Of a stretch of DNA of 64,000 nucleotides, positions 29,874 through 38,401 are shown piece after piece. The translations under genes were made by a program, and so were the position numbers. Location: positions 1 through 64,000 of the forward strand of contig NZ_BMDZ01000003.1 in NCBI RefSeq assembly GCF_014636235.1, in the 5' to 3' direction. Below the pieces are notes generated by a model, which was not told the DNA's origin, ran no database searches, and saw only the letters and a program-made list of their open reading frames with translations. Origin of the DNA: Tistrella bauzanensis. Its GTDB lineage: Bacteria; Pseudomonadota; Alphaproteobacteria; Tistrellales; Tistrellaceae. Every line of letters starts with the position of its first letter. Position 1 is the stretch's first letter.

Positions 29874-31322
29874 ATGACGTCCTATCCTCTTCCCGATCTG
29901 GCCCCGGCATTCCCCGAGCTCTGGCTCGCGGTGCTCGGCATGGCTCTGATCCTCGTCGGCGTGTTCGCGGGCAAGGACAAGGCATCCGGGCTGCTGTCCT
30001 GGCTGGCCGGCATCGGCTTCGCGATTGCGGCCGTGCTGGTCATGATGGGGCCCGAAGGTCGCGTCGTGACCTTCCACGGCCTGTTTGTGGCCGATGCCTT
30101 CGGCGCCTTCATGAAGGTGCTGGTGCTGCTGGCGTCGATCTTCGCCCTGATCATGTCGCGCGATTATCTTGAGCGTGAAGGTGTGGTCCGGTTCGAATAT
30201 CCGCTGCTGATGGTGTTCGCCACCATCGGCATGCTGATGATGATCTCGGCCAACGACCTGATGTCGCTCTATATGGGTCTTGAGCTGCAGAGCCTGTCGC
30301 TCTATGTGCTGGCGGCCTTCAAGCGTGACAGCATCAAGTCGACCGAAGCGGGCCTGAAATACTTCCTGCTTGGCGCGCTGTCGTCGGGCATGCTGCTCTA
30401 TGGCTGCAGCATGGTCTATGGCTTCGCCGGGTCCACCAGCTTCGATGCGCTGGCGGTTTCGCTGGCGGCGCCCGCGCCGTCGGTCGGGCTGATCGTCGGT
30501 CTGGTCTTCATCATGGTCGGCCTCGCCTTCAAGATTTCGGCGGTGCCGTTCCATATGTGGACGCCCGACGTGTATGAGGGCGCCCCCACCAGTGTCGCCG
30601 CCTTCTTTGCCATGGCGCCGAAGATCGCCGCGATGGCGTTGCTGGTGCGGGTGCTGGCCGAGCCCTTCGGCGGCATGGTCGGCGAATGGCAGCAGGTGAC
30701 CTGGTTCATTGCGGTTGCCTCGATGGTGCTGGCGGCCTTCGCGGCCATCGGCCAGACCAACATTAAGCGGCTGCTGGCCTATAGCTCGATCGGCCATGTC
30801 GGTTATGCCCTGGTCGGCTTGACGGCCGGCACGGTCGAGGGCTATCGCGGCGTCGCCGCCTATATGGCGATCTATCTGTTCATGACCGTCGGCACCTTCT
30901 CGGTCGTGCTGCTGATGCGCCGTCAGGGCCGGATGGTCGAACAGATCGCCGATCTGGCGGGGCTGTCGCGCAGCCGCCCGGTGATCGCCTTCATCCTGGC
31001 GGCGATGATGTTCTCTCTGGCCGGAATTCCGCCGCTGGCGGGCTTCTTCGGCAAGCTGTTCGTCTTTCAGGCGGCGGTGAAGGCCGGCTTGTTCTGGCTG
31101 GCGGTGATCGGCGTCGTCTCCAGCGTGGTCAGCGCCTATTACTATCTCCGCATCGTCAAGATCATGTATTTCGACGAGCCGGCGGAAGCCTTCGATCGGG
31201 GCATCGGCACGGGCCTGACCGTGACGCTCGCGATCAGCTTCGCCTTCACCATGCTGTTCTTCATCGTGCCCGGCGTGCTTCTGGACCGGGCCGGGCAGGC
31301 AGCCATGGCGCTGATGCCGTGA
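29874..31322 (+). CDS. nuoN: NADH-quinone oxidoreductase subunit N
   Basis: This 482-residue third antiporter-like subunit completes the operon. YMGLELQSLSLYVLAAF holds the conserved membrane Glu, and KISAVPFHMWTPDVYEGAPT is the family hallmark. The stop overlaps the GTG start of the biotin ligase gene, so the biotin ligase is probably translated from the same mRNA. Confidence 0.97.
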   Translation: MTSYPLPDLAPAFPELWLAVLGMALILVGVFAGKDKASGLLSWLAGIGFAIAAVLVMMGPEGRVVTFHGLFVADAFGAFMKVLVLLASIFALIMSRDYLEREGVVRFEYPLLMVFATIGMLMMISANDLMSLYMGLELQSLSLYVLAAFKRDSIKSTEAGLKYFLLGALSSGMLLYGCSMVYGFAGSTSFDALAVSLAAPAPSVGLIVGLVFIMVGLAFKISAVPFHMWTPDVYEGAPTSVAAFFAMAPKIAAMALLVRVLAEPFGGMVGEWQQVTWFIAVASMVLAAFAAIGQTNIKRLLAYSSIGHVGYALVGLTAGTVEGYRGVAAYMAIYLFMTVGTFSVVLLMRRQGRMVEQIADLAGLSRSRPVIAFILAAMMFSLAGIPPLAGFFGKLFVFQAAVKAGLFWLAVIGVVSSVVSAYYYLRIVKIMYFDEPAEAFDRGIGTGLTVTLAISFAFTMLFFIVPGVLLDRAGQAAMALMP

Positions 31323-32131
31323 CCGACGGCGAGGGGCGCGTCCCCGATCTGCCGCCGGCGTTCAATCTGGTGCTGCGCGACGAGGTCGACAGCACCAACA
31401 TTCTCGCGCGGCAACTGATCGCCGAGAGCGCGCCGGATGGCACATTGGTGGTGGCGGCGCGTCAGACCACCGGGCGCGGCCGCCAGGGCCGCGTCTGGCA
31501 GTCACCGGCGGGCAATCTGTATATGAGCCTGGTGCTGCGTCCGCAGGGTCCGCTTGGACATGCGGCGCAGCTTTCGCTCGTGGTGGGCCTGGCGATGGCC
31601 GATGCCATCGCCGCTTTGTTGCCGCAAGGATCGGGCGCCGTGCCTGCGGTGAAGTGGCCCAACGATGTTCTGCTGGTCAGGGACGGCGTCGCGGGCAAGC
31701 TTGCCGGTATCCTGCTGGAAAGCGCCGAGGACCAGTCCGGAACCCATGTCATCGCCGGTATCGGTGCCAATGTCCGGGTGCATCCGGGGCCGACCGATGG
31801 TGTGTTTCCGCCGGCGGTGCTGGCGGAATGCCCTGGTGCACACCATCTTTATCCTCTGGACGTCGTCGAGGCTTTCGCACCGGCCTTCGCGGCCCGCCGT
31901 GCGGTGTGGGCGCGTCAGGGACTGGGTGGATTGAAGGCGGACTGGCTGGCCAGAGCCTATGGTCTGGGGCAGATGGCGACGGTTCGCTATGGCGCCACGC
32001 CGGTCACCGGCCGCTTCGATGGTATCGATGATGACGGCACGCTGCTGCTGGCTCAGGAGGACGGAACGATCCGACGGCTCGCCGCCGGCGAGGTCGTGTT
32101 TGCAAAGCCGCCGGTAACGGGCGGCGTCTGA
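31319..32131 (+). CDS. birA: Biotin--[acetyl-CoA-carboxylase] ligase
   Basis: This enzyme activates biotin with ATP and attaches it to the biotin-carrier lysine of carboxylases. The catalytic core is visible: DEVDSTN, the biotinyl-AMP loop TGRGRQGRVW, LSLVVGLAMADAI, KWPNDVLL and KLAGILLE, then GIGANV. The small C-terminal domain follows at about 215-265. The N-terminal HTH domain of E. coli BirA is missing, so it should not act as a repressor. GTG at 31319 overlaps the nuoN stop. The last codons and stop are part of a 17-bp tandem duplication. Confidence 0.94.
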   Translation: MTDGEGRVPDLPPAFNLVLRDEVDSTNILARQLIAESAPDGTLVVAARQTTGRGRQGRVWQSPAGNLYMSLVLRPQGPLGHAAQLSLVVGLAMADAIAALLPQGSGAVPAVKWPNDVLLVRDGVAGKLAGILLESAEDQSGTHVIAGIGANVRVHPGPTDGVFPPAVLAECPGAHHLYPLDVVEAFAPAFAARRAVWARQGLGGLKADWLARAYGLGQMATVRYGATPVTGRFDGIDDDGTLLLAQEDGTIRRLAAGEVVFAKPPVTGGV

Positions 32132-32149
32132 ATACGGGCGGCGTCTGAA
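32117..32149. repeat. 17-bp tandem duplication over the birA stop codon
   Basis: ACGGGCGGCGTCTGAA occurs at 32117-32132 and again at 32134-32149, a period of 17 bases, with a further AACGGGC start after it. The first copy encodes the last residues and the TGA of birA. Confidence 0.85.
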
Positions 32150-32188
32150 GAACGGGCCGGGCCTGAACGATGTGGAAGGAAACCCTTG

Positions 32189-32968
32189 ATGCTGCTCACC
32201 ATCGATGTCGGCAATACCAATACGGTGTTTGCAGTCCACGATGGCACAGACTGGCGCGGGCAGTGGCGGGCCAGCACCGACGGCCAGCGAACGGCCGATG
32301 AATACGCGGTCTGGCTGTTGCAGCTGTTCGCCCTGAAGGGGCTGACCGTTCCCGATATCGATGCGGTGATCATCTCATCGGTGGTGCCGCAGACCAAGTT
32401 TTCGCTCCGGCAGCTCTGTCGGGACTATTTCGGATCGGAGCCGATGATGATCGGCGATCCGGACGTCCGGCTGGGCTTGCGGATCGACATGGACCGCCCG
32501 CGCGAGGTTGGCGCGGATCGCCTGGTGAACGCCATCGCCGCCCATAAGATCTATGGCGGCGACCTGATCGTGATCGACTTCGGCACCGCGACCACCTTCG
32601 ACGTGGTCGGTGCCGACGGCTCCTATCAGGGTGGCGTGATCGCACCGGGTATCAATCTGTCTTTGGAGGCGCTGCACCGCGCCGCCGCGAAATTGCCGAG
32701 GATCGCCGTCGAACGGACGCAGACGGTCATCGGCAAAGATACCGTGCCAGCGATGCAGGCTGGCGTCTTCTGGGGCTATGTCGGCCTGATCGAAGGTCTG
32801 GTTCGCCGGATCGTCGATGAATACGGCAAGCCGATGACCGTCATTGCAACCGGCGGTCTGGCCCCGATCTTCTTCAACGCGACCGACGCTATCCAGCACG
32901 CCGACCCCGACATCACGCTTGTCGGGCTGCTGGAAATCCATCGGCTCAACATCCAAGAGAAGGCATGA
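32189..32968 (+). CDS. coaX: Type III pantothenate kinase
   Basis: This enzyme phosphorylates pantothenate in the first step of CoA synthesis and needs a monovalent cation. The ASKHA-fold motifs are [11 protein letters not shown] at the N-terminus, [12 protein letters not shown] near 110, [11 protein letters not shown] near 130, [11 protein letters not shown] near 150 and the ATGGLAP near the end. ATG at 32189 follows AAGGAAA; a TTG immediately before it is also possible. At 259 residues it is normal. Its stop overlaps the rnj start. Confidence 0.95.
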   Translation: MLLTIDVGNTNTVFAVHDGTDWRGQWRASTDGQRTADEYAVWLLQLFALKGLTVPDIDAVIISSVVPQTKFSLRQLCRDYFGSEPMMIGDPDVRLGLRIDMDRPREVGADRLVNAIAAHKIYGGDLIVIDFGTATTFDVVGADGSYQGGVIAPGINLSLEALHRAAAKLPRIAVERTQTVIGKDTVPAMQAGVFWGYVGLIEGLVRRIVDEYGKPMTVIATGGLAPIFFNATDAIQHADPDITLVGLLEIHRLNIQEKA

Positions 32969-34668
32969 CCCGACAAAAGGACGATGCACTGCCGCCGACC
33001 GCTAAGGTCGAGCCGGGTGAGGAATTGCTGTTTCTGCCGCTGGGCGGCGCCAACGAGATCGGGATGAATCTCAATCTCTATGGCTGCCGCGGGCAGTGGG
33101 TGGTGATCGATTTCGGGCTGGGATTTGCCGATGACCGGCTGCCGGGCGTCGATATCATCCTGCCCGATATCGCATTCCTGGAAGCCCGCCGCGACAAGAT
33201 CGCCGGCATCGTGCTGACCCACGCCCACGAAGATCATCTGGGCGCGGTGCCATATCTGTGGCGGCGGCTGCGGCTGCCGATCTATGCGACTCCCTTTGCC
33301 GCCGCCGTGGTGCGCGCGAAGCTGAGGGAGTCCGGGGTCGGCGATCGCGAGGCCGACATCACCATCATTCCGCTGGGTGGCCGGCTGAAGCTTGGGCCGT
33401 TCGACATGGAATTCGTGTCGCTGACCCATTCGATCCCCGAGCCCAACGCCATCGCGATCCGCACGCCCTTTGGCACGGTGATGCATACCGGCGACTGGAA
33501 GATCGACCCCGAGCCGCTGGTTGGCGAGACCACCGACATCGATCGCTTGACCGCGATCGGCGAGGAAGGTGTTCTTGCCATGGTCTGCGACTCGACCAAT
33601 GTGTTCCGCGAGACCGACGCCGGATCGGAGGCGGATGTCCGCGCCACGATGGGCGGGCTGGTCGCCGGCCGCAAGGGCCGGGTGTTCGTGGCGACCTTCG
33701 CCTCGAACATCGCGCGGGTCGAGACCATCGTCAAAGCCGCAGCCGATGCCAACCGCAAGGTGGTGGTGCTGGGCCGTGGCCTTGATCGGATGATCAAGGC
33801 CGCCACCGAGACCGGCTATCTGGACATCGCCGGCATGCTGGCGACCGATCGTGAAGCCGACCGGCTGCCGGCCGAGCGGTTGCTCTATCTGGTGACCGGC
33901 TGCCAGGGCGAGCCCAATGCGGCGCTGGCCCGCATCGCCCGGGGCGAGCACCCGGCGGCGGAACTGCGCCGGGGCGACACGGTGATGCTGTCTTCGCGCC
34001 AGATCCCGGGCAATGAACGCAAGATCGGCCGGTTGCTGAACCTGCTCGCCCGCGAGGGCGCCGAGGTCATCACCGAGCGCGATGCCGACATTCATGTCTC
34101 AGGGCATGGCGGCCGCAATGAGCTTGCCCAGATGTATCGCTGGGTGAAGCCGCGTATCGCCGTGCCGGTCCATGGCGAGCCCCGCCATCTGATCGAGCAT
34201 GTGGCCCTGGCGAAGAGCCTTCAGGTGCCCGAAGCGGTGACGGTGGAAAACGGGGCGGTGGTGCGCCTGGCGCCGGGCACGCCGGGCCGGATCGCGCGGA
34301 TCGCCTCGGGCTATCTGGTCGCCGACGGCAATAACGACGTGCTGCCGGTGGATGGCGAGGTCATGCGCGCGCGCAAGCGCATGCTCTATGAAGGTGCTGC
34401 CTTCGCGACGGTCGTCGTCGACAAATATGGCGAGCTGAAAGCCGACCCGATGGTGGCGCTGCCCGGTCTGGTCGATCCGGATTCCGAGATCGACACCCTG
34501 GCGGCCGATATTGCCGAGGATCTGGCCGAGGCGATCGATGGACTGGATGATGACGACGTGTTGAGCGATGTGCGCATCCACGACGTGACGCGGCTGGCAC
34601 TGCGCCGTCGGCTGCGCACACGGCGTGGCAAGAAGCCCTTGATCGACGTGCATGTCGTGCGAATCTGA
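32965..34668 (+). CDS. rnj: Ribonuclease J
   Basis: RNase J is a 5'-to-3' exo- and endoribonuclease of the metallo-beta-lactamase/beta-CASP group, used in rRNA and mRNA processing. Its metal-binding motif [11 protein letters not shown] has His86, His88, Asp90 and His91, with further ligands in [11 protein letters not shown]. The beta-CASP region includes CDSTNVFRE and SSRQIPGNE, and HVSGHGG follows. The C-terminal domain runs to residue 567. ATGA overlap with coaX suggests one transcript with the upstream genes. Confidence 0.95.
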   Translation: MTRQKDDALPPTAKVEPGEELLFLPLGGANEIGMNLNLYGCRGQWVVIDFGLGFADDRLPGVDIILPDIAFLEARRDKIAGIVLTHAHEDHLGAVPYLWRRLRLPIYATPFAAAVVRAKLRESGVGDREADITIIPLGGRLKLGPFDMEFVSLTHSIPEPNAIAIRTPFGTVMHTGDWKIDPEPLVGETTDIDRLTAIGEEGVLAMVCDSTNVFRETDAGSEADVRATMGGLVAGRKGRVFVATFASNIARVETIVKAAADANRKVVVLGRGLDRMIKAATETGYLDIAGMLATDREADRLPAERLLYLVTGCQGEPNAALARIARGEHPAAELRRGDTVMLSSRQIPGNERKIGRLLNLLAREGAEVITERDADIHVSGHGGRNELAQMYRWVKPRIAVPVHGEPRHLIEHVALAKSLQVPEAVTVENGAVVRLAPGTPGRIARIASGYLVADGNNDVLPVDGEVMRARKRMLYEGAAFATVVVDKYGELKADPMVALPGLVDPDSEIDTLAADIAEDLAEAIDGLDDDDVLSDVRIHDVTRLALRRRLRTRRGKKPLIDVHVVRI

Positions 34669-34675
34669 CTATTGC

Positions 34676-34783
34676 CTAGAGCGATTTTCGCGCTATCTGG
34701 TGCACGAGAATCGCTCTAAGTTATTTGTTTATCGAGCATCTTTACCCGATCAGGTGGTTCCACCTGATCAGGATCTGCTCTAG
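34676..34783. repeat. 108-bp palindromic repeat element
   Basis: The element is bounded by 7-bp inverted termini CTAGAGC (34676-34682) and GCTCTAG (34777-34783). It contains two internal inverted repeats. One is TAGAGCGATTTTCG (34677-34690) against CGAGAATCGCTCTA (34705-34718). The other is CCCGATCAGGTGG (34745-34757) against CCACCTGATCAGG (34760-34772). Similar CTAGAGC-bounded palindromes are known as dispersed intergenic repeats in alphaproteobacteria. It is AT-richer than its surroundings and lies 8 bp after the rnj stop. Confidence 0.7.
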
Positions 34784-34906
34784 ACGTCGCGGCGCGGGAA
34801 CGGGGAGCCCGGACCACGGCGGCCATGCTGCCCGCATGGTGGAACCAACGCTATAAACCGCAGAAAAACCGGGTCGCGTACCCCAGACTGAGGAGAGCCT
34901 CTGCCG

Positions 34907-35317
34907 ATGATCGGACGCCTTAACCATGTCGCCATCGTCGTCCCCGATCTCGATGCGGCAGCCAGCCTGTATCGCAACACCTTCGGCGCCACCGTCTCGG
35001 CCGCCAAGGACCAGCCCGCCCATGGCGTGACCACGGTATTCGTGCGCCTGGACAACACCGCCATCGAGCTTCTGCACCCGCTGGGCGCCGACAGCCCGGT
35101 CGCGAAGTTCCTTGAGCGCAACCCCTCGGGCGGCGTGCACCATGTGTGCTATGAGGTCGACGACATCTATGCCGCGCGCGACAAGCTGAAGGCCGATGGC
35201 ATGCGGGTGCTGGGCGATGGCGAGCCGAAGATCGGTGCCCATGACAAGCCGATCCTGTTCCTGCACCCCAAGGACACCAATGGCACGCTGGTGGAACTGG
35301 AGCAGGTCAGTGCCTGA
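34907..35317 (+). CDS. mce: Methylmalonyl-CoA epimerase
   Basis: This 136-residue glyoxalase-fold enzyme interconverts the (R)- and (S)-methylmalonyl-CoA epimers in propionyl-CoA metabolism. It opens with LNHVAIVVPDLDAA, which carries a metal-ligand His (His7). IELLHPLG, GGVHHVCYEVDDI and the terminal LVELEQV supply the other ligand-region residues. Length and order match the family. Gene order rnj-mce-DUF1467 is a recurrent alphaproteobacterial arrangement. ATG at 34907 follows GAGGAGAG. Confidence 0.93.
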   Translation: MIGRLNHVAIVVPDLDAAASLYRNTFGATVSAAKDQPAHGVTTVFVRLDNTAIELLHPLGADSPVAKFLERNPSGGVHHVCYEVDDIYAARDKLKADGMRVLGDGEPKIGAHDKPILFLHPKDTNGTLVELEQVSA

Positions 35318-35376
35318 CCGGGGCCTGACCGGGGCTGAGCCGCCGCAACGCGGCACCTGACGTCGCCTTCAATCCG

Positions 35377-35406
35377 CGCCCGCCCGGCCTGATCGCCGGG
35401 CGGGCG
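35377..35406 (+). terminator. Hairpin after mce
   Basis: CGCCCGCCCGGC and GCCGGGCGGGCG form a perfect 12-bp stem around loop CTGATC, followed by TTAT. It lies 60 nt after the mce stop, so the DUF1467 gene may be transcribed separately. Confidence 0.6.
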
Positions 35407-35463
35407 TTATATCTGGTCCGGCCGCCCTGGTCTCGGGCTCATCACCCTGAAGGACATCCTGGC

Positions 35464-35703
35464 ATGGAGAGTTGGTTCACCGTGGCGTTGGTCTTCGTGA
35501 TCGTCTGGTGGCCGCTGTTCTTCATGACGCTGCCGGTGGGCGTGCGCCATGACCACAAGGACGAGCACGCCGAGGCATCGGGCGCGCCCCGCAACCCGCG
35601 CCTATGGGTGAAGGCGGCGGCGACCAGCGTGATCGCGGCGGCGCTGACCTATGGCGTCGATGTCCTGATCCGATCCGATCTTCTGGATGGTCTGGTGCGC
35701 TGA
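35464..35703 (+). CDS. DUF1467 family membrane protein
   Basis: This 79-residue protein has two membrane helices (about 7-26 and 47-68) separated by a short charged loop. The loop holds PVGVRHDHKD, close to the LPIGVRTQ-type motif of the DUF1467 family. The function is not known. In many alphaproteobacteria this gene sits between mce and proS; here proS is missing and an accessory block follows. Confidence 0.8.
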   Translation: MESWFTVALVFVIVWWPLFFMTLPVGVRHDHKDEHAEASGAPRNPRLWVKAAATSVIAAALTYGVDVLIRSDLLDGLVR

Positions 35704-35910
35704 TCAGACACCGCGTACGAATGCCAGCCGCAGGCCCAGCGCCAAGTAGCGCGCCGCCGGTGACGCGATCGACCCACGGGCCCGCACGCAGCAGCCGGCG
35801 GCGCACGGCCGGGGTGGCGAACACGCAGGCGACGGTGCCGAACCATAGCAGTTCCACGCCCACCATCGTGGCGCCATAGAGCAGCGTCGCCGGTTCAGGC
35901 GTGGCCGGCT
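35703..35910 (-). pseudogene. Decayed C-terminal fragment of a LysE/RhtB-type exporter
   Basis: The minus strand encodes, without a start codon of its own, PATPEPATLLYGATMVGVEL followed by LWFGTVACVFATPAVRRRLL and then RAGPWVDRVTGGALLG. This resembles the last membrane helix and C-terminal tail of LysE/RhtB amino-acid exporters. Near 35755 a one-base frameshift is needed to reach the expected ending LALGLRLAFVRGV and stop. The rest of the gene is gone; the fragment is fused to the 3' end of the LysR gene. LysR regulators of this type are often paired with LysE exporters, so the loss probably occurred in place. Confidence 0.6.
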
Positions 35911-35920
35911 GATGATGCCG

Positions 35921-36802
35921 TCAGGCGGCACAATGGCTGGGCACCAGGGCGCGCAGCCGGTCGGAGACGAAGCCGGTGAACGATTGAGCCAGGGCGGCGG
36001 GGGCACGGGCCTCGCCGAACACCGCCAGTTCCACCGCGCCCAAAGCCGGGAAGCCTTCGGCATCCGACAGCACGCGCACCCCCGGCGGCACCGTGCAGTC
36101 GCCCAGCACCGCGATCCCCAGCCCGGCGGTTACCGCCGCCGCCACGCCCGATACGCTTTCTGAGGTATAGACCACCCGCCAGCGCCGATCGCGGCCGGCC
36201 AGAGCCTCGATCGCGCGGGCGCGGAAGATGCAGGGGCTGGGCAGGGTGCACAGCGGCAGCGGCGTGTCGGGGTCGAGCCGCAGATCGGTCGCGGACACCC
36301 AGCGCAGCGCCTCGGTCATCAGAACCCGTCCCCGATCGACGCCTTCATCGCGATTGGCGATGACCAGATCGAGCGCGCCGCGGTCGAGGCCCTCCATCAG
36401 GCTGGCACCCAGCCCGACCCGGATTTCGACATGGACGCGGGGATGGGCGCGGGCAAAGGCCGAGAGCACCGCCGGCAGATGCCGGGGCACGAAATACTCA
36501 GCGACGCCGACCCGCAACTCGCCTTCAGCCTCAGGCTCGGTGAAGCGCTTCAGGGTCTCGTCGTTCAGCGCCACCAGCCGGCGGGCATAGCCCAGCAGCA
36601 GCTCGCCATCGGTGGTCAGTGCCAGTGACCGGCTGGTGCGGGCGAAAACCCTGCGACCCAGCAATTCTTCAAGACGGCGGATCTTCAGGCTGATGGCCGA
36701 CTGGGTGCGGCCCAACCGTTCGCCGGCCGAGGTGAAGCCCCCGGTTTCCGCCACAGCCAGAAAACAGCGGACGAGATCGATATCCAGATCGGGCAGGGTC
36801 AT
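35921..36802 (-). CDS. LysR family transcriptional regulator
   Basis: This 293-residue regulator has an N-terminal winged HTH (DLVRCFLAVAETGGFTSAGERLGRTQSAISLKIRRLEELLG, about residues 8-48) and a type 2 periplasmic-binding-like effector domain (about 92-290). It is divergent from an NADP-dependent oxidoreductase gene, with a T-N11-A-type inverted repeat in between, so that gene is the likely target. A LysE-exporter remnant follows it on the same strand, which suggests a past role in controlling export. The effector cannot be read from the sequence. Confidence 0.9.
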   Translation of the reverse strand: MTLPDLDIDLVRCFLAVAETGGFTSAGERLGRTQSAISLKIRRLEELLGRRVFARTSRSLALTTDGELLLGYARRLVALNDETLKRFTEPEAEGELRVGVAEYFVPRHLPAVLSAFARAHPRVHVEIRVGLGASLMEGLDRGALDLVIANRDEGVDRGRVLMTEALRWVSATDLRLDPDTPLPLCTLPSPCIFRARAIEALAGRDRRWRVVYTSESVSGVAAAVTAGLGIAVLGDCTVPPGVRVLSDAEGFPALGAVELAVFGEARAPAALAQSFTGFVSDRLRALVPSHCAA

Positions 36803-36836
36803 CGGCAGGCTCCATGATCGCGGTGATCCATGTTGA

Positions 36837-36853
36837 ATTCTTGTTGCTGGAAT
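36837..36853. promoter_or_regulatory. LysR-type operator candidate
   Basis: ATTC-N9-GAAT forms a dyad containing the T-N11-A pattern favoured by LysR regulators. It lies 35 bp upstream of the lysR start and about 100 bp upstream of the divergent oxidoreductase start, in a locally AT-rich tract. A second dyad GGAA-N8-TTCC follows at 36855-36870. Confidence 0.45.
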
Positions 36854-36953
36854 TGGAACTATTCATTTCCATCATCGATGGATCGACGGTTCAATGACCC
36901 AGTGCCCGGTGCGCTCCCGCACCCCCCGTACGATCATTCATGAGGCAAGCACC

Positions 36954-37979
36954 ATGACCGAGATCCCCGCCACCATGACCGCCGCGGTGCTCAGCGCTTT
37001 TGGTGGGCCTGAGAACCTGACCGCCCAGACACGGCCGGTGCCGTCACCGCGCCGGGGCGAGGTGCTGGTGCAGGTTCATGCCGCCAGCGTCAATCCGATC
37101 GATTACAAGGTGCGCCGCAATGGCCCCGCCATGGCACCGGCCCTGCCGGGTGTGCTGGGTTGTGATATGGCGGGCGTGGTGGTGGCGCTGGGCGACGGCG
37201 TTACCGGATTTGCGGTCGGCGACCGGGTGTTCGGCTCGCCTGGGGGCGTGAAAACCGTCGACGGCACCAATGCCGAATATGTCCGGGCGGATGCGCGGGT
37301 GTTGGCACGTATGCCGAGCGGCCTCGGCTTCCGTGAGGCGGCGGCCCTGCCGCTGGTGTCGATCACGGCCTGGGAAGGGCTGATCGACCGGGCGCGGGTG
37401 GAGCCGGGCGAGCGGGTGCTGATCCATGGCGGCGCCGGCGGGGTCGGCCATGTCGCGATCCAGATCGCCAAGGCGGCCGGTGCCCATGTCACCGCCACCA
37501 TCTCATCGCCCGAAAAGGCGCGGATCGCCCGCGAGCTCGGCGCCGACGAGACGGTGAATTACCGCGACGAGACCGTCGAGGCCTATGTGGCGCGGCTCAC
37601 CGCCGGGCGCGGCTTCGACGTGGTGATGGACGCGACCGGCGGCAGTGACCTCGCGACGTCCTTTGCCGGCGCACGGCTGAACGGCCGGGTGGTCACCATC
37701 GTGTCGCAGTATCCGGCGGATCTGACGCCCATGCATGGCAAGGGGTTGTCGCTGCATGTGGTGTTCATGATCATCCCGATCCTGCACGATATCGGACGCG
37801 AGCATCACGGCCGGATCATGAACCGGGTGGCGGCGCTGGTCGAGGCCGGCCGTCTGCGGCCGCGGCTCGACCCCGCCCGTTTCAGCCTGGCCCAGGCCGG
37901 CGCTGCCCAGGCGCATCTGGAAGAGGGCGGCGCGACCGGCAAGGTCGTGATCGATGTCAAGGCCAACGAGGCGGTCTGA
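36954..37979 (+). CDS. NADP-dependent quinone-oxidoreductase-type zinc-less alcohol dehydrogenase
   Basis: This 341-residue protein is of the medium-chain dehydrogenase/reductase family. The N-terminal GroES-like domain contains VHAASVNPIDYKVRRNG and GCDMAGVVVALGDGV. The cofactor domain has the HGGAGGVGHVAIQIAKAAGA nucleotide loop around residue 155. The catalytic and structural zinc cysteines are absent, so it belongs with the quinone oxidoreductase branch. ATG at 36954 follows GAGGCA. It is divergent from the LysR gene and 45 bp before the cupin gene, probably one operon. The substrate is likely a quinone or an unsaturated carbonyl; this is inferred from the family. Confidence 0.88.
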   Translation: MTEIPATMTAAVLSAFGGPENLTAQTRPVPSPRRGEVLVQVHAASVNPIDYKVRRNGPAMAPALPGVLGCDMAGVVVALGDGVTGFAVGDRVFGSPGGVKTVDGTNAEYVRADARVLARMPSGLGFREAAALPLVSITAWEGLIDRARVEPGERVLIHGGAGGVGHVAIQIAKAAGAHVTATISSPEKARIARELGADETVNYRDETVEAYVARLTAGRGFDVVMDATGGSDLATSFAGARLNGRVVTIVSQYPADLTPMHGKGLSLHVVFMIIPILHDIGREHHGRIMNRVAALVEAGRLRPRLDPARFSLAQAGAAQAHLEEGGATGKVVIDVKANEAV

Positions 37980-38024
37980 GCATCGACAATATCATCCACC
38001 GCCTCGCGTCACCGGGAGCATCCC

Positions 38025-38390
38025 ATGCAGAAGATCAACCTCGCCGCCGCCTTCCAGACGATCGACACGCCCTGGAGCCCGCGTATCGCGGGCGCAGTGA
38101 ACGGGTCGCATATCAAGCTGGTGCGGCTTGACGGCGCGTTCATCTGGCATGCGCATGAGCATGAGGACGAGATGTTCCTGGTGGTGCGCGGCCGCATGCA
38201 GATGCGGTTCCGCGACCACGAGGTCTGGCTGGAGCCGGGCGAGTTCATCATCGTGCCGCGCGGCATCGAGCATATGCCGGTGGCGCCTGAGCCATGCGAG
38301 GTGATGCTGATCGAGCCCGCCACCACCCTGAACACCGGCAATGTGGTCAATGAGCGGACAGTGGCGGCGCCAGCCGCTCTGGGTGGCTGA
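38025..38390 (+). CDS. Cupin domain protein
   Basis: This 121-residue single-domain cupin has first-motif metal ligands in WHAHEHEDEMFLV (His42, His44, Glu49). The PGEFIIVPRGIEHMP second motif supplies His83. Such small cupins act as metal-dependent enzymes or sensors; the substrate is unknown. It follows the oxidoreductase gene closely in the same direction and is probably under the same LysR control. It converges on the MFS gene, with 11 bp between stops. Confidence 0.85.
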   Translation: MQKINLAAAFQTIDTPWSPRIAGAVNGSHIKLVRLDGAFIWHAHEHEDEMFLVVRGRMQMRFRDHEVWLEPGEFIIVPRGIEHMPVAPEPCEVMLIEPATTLNTGNVVNERTVAAPAALGG

Positions 38391-38401
38391 ACGGCTGGTC
38401 G

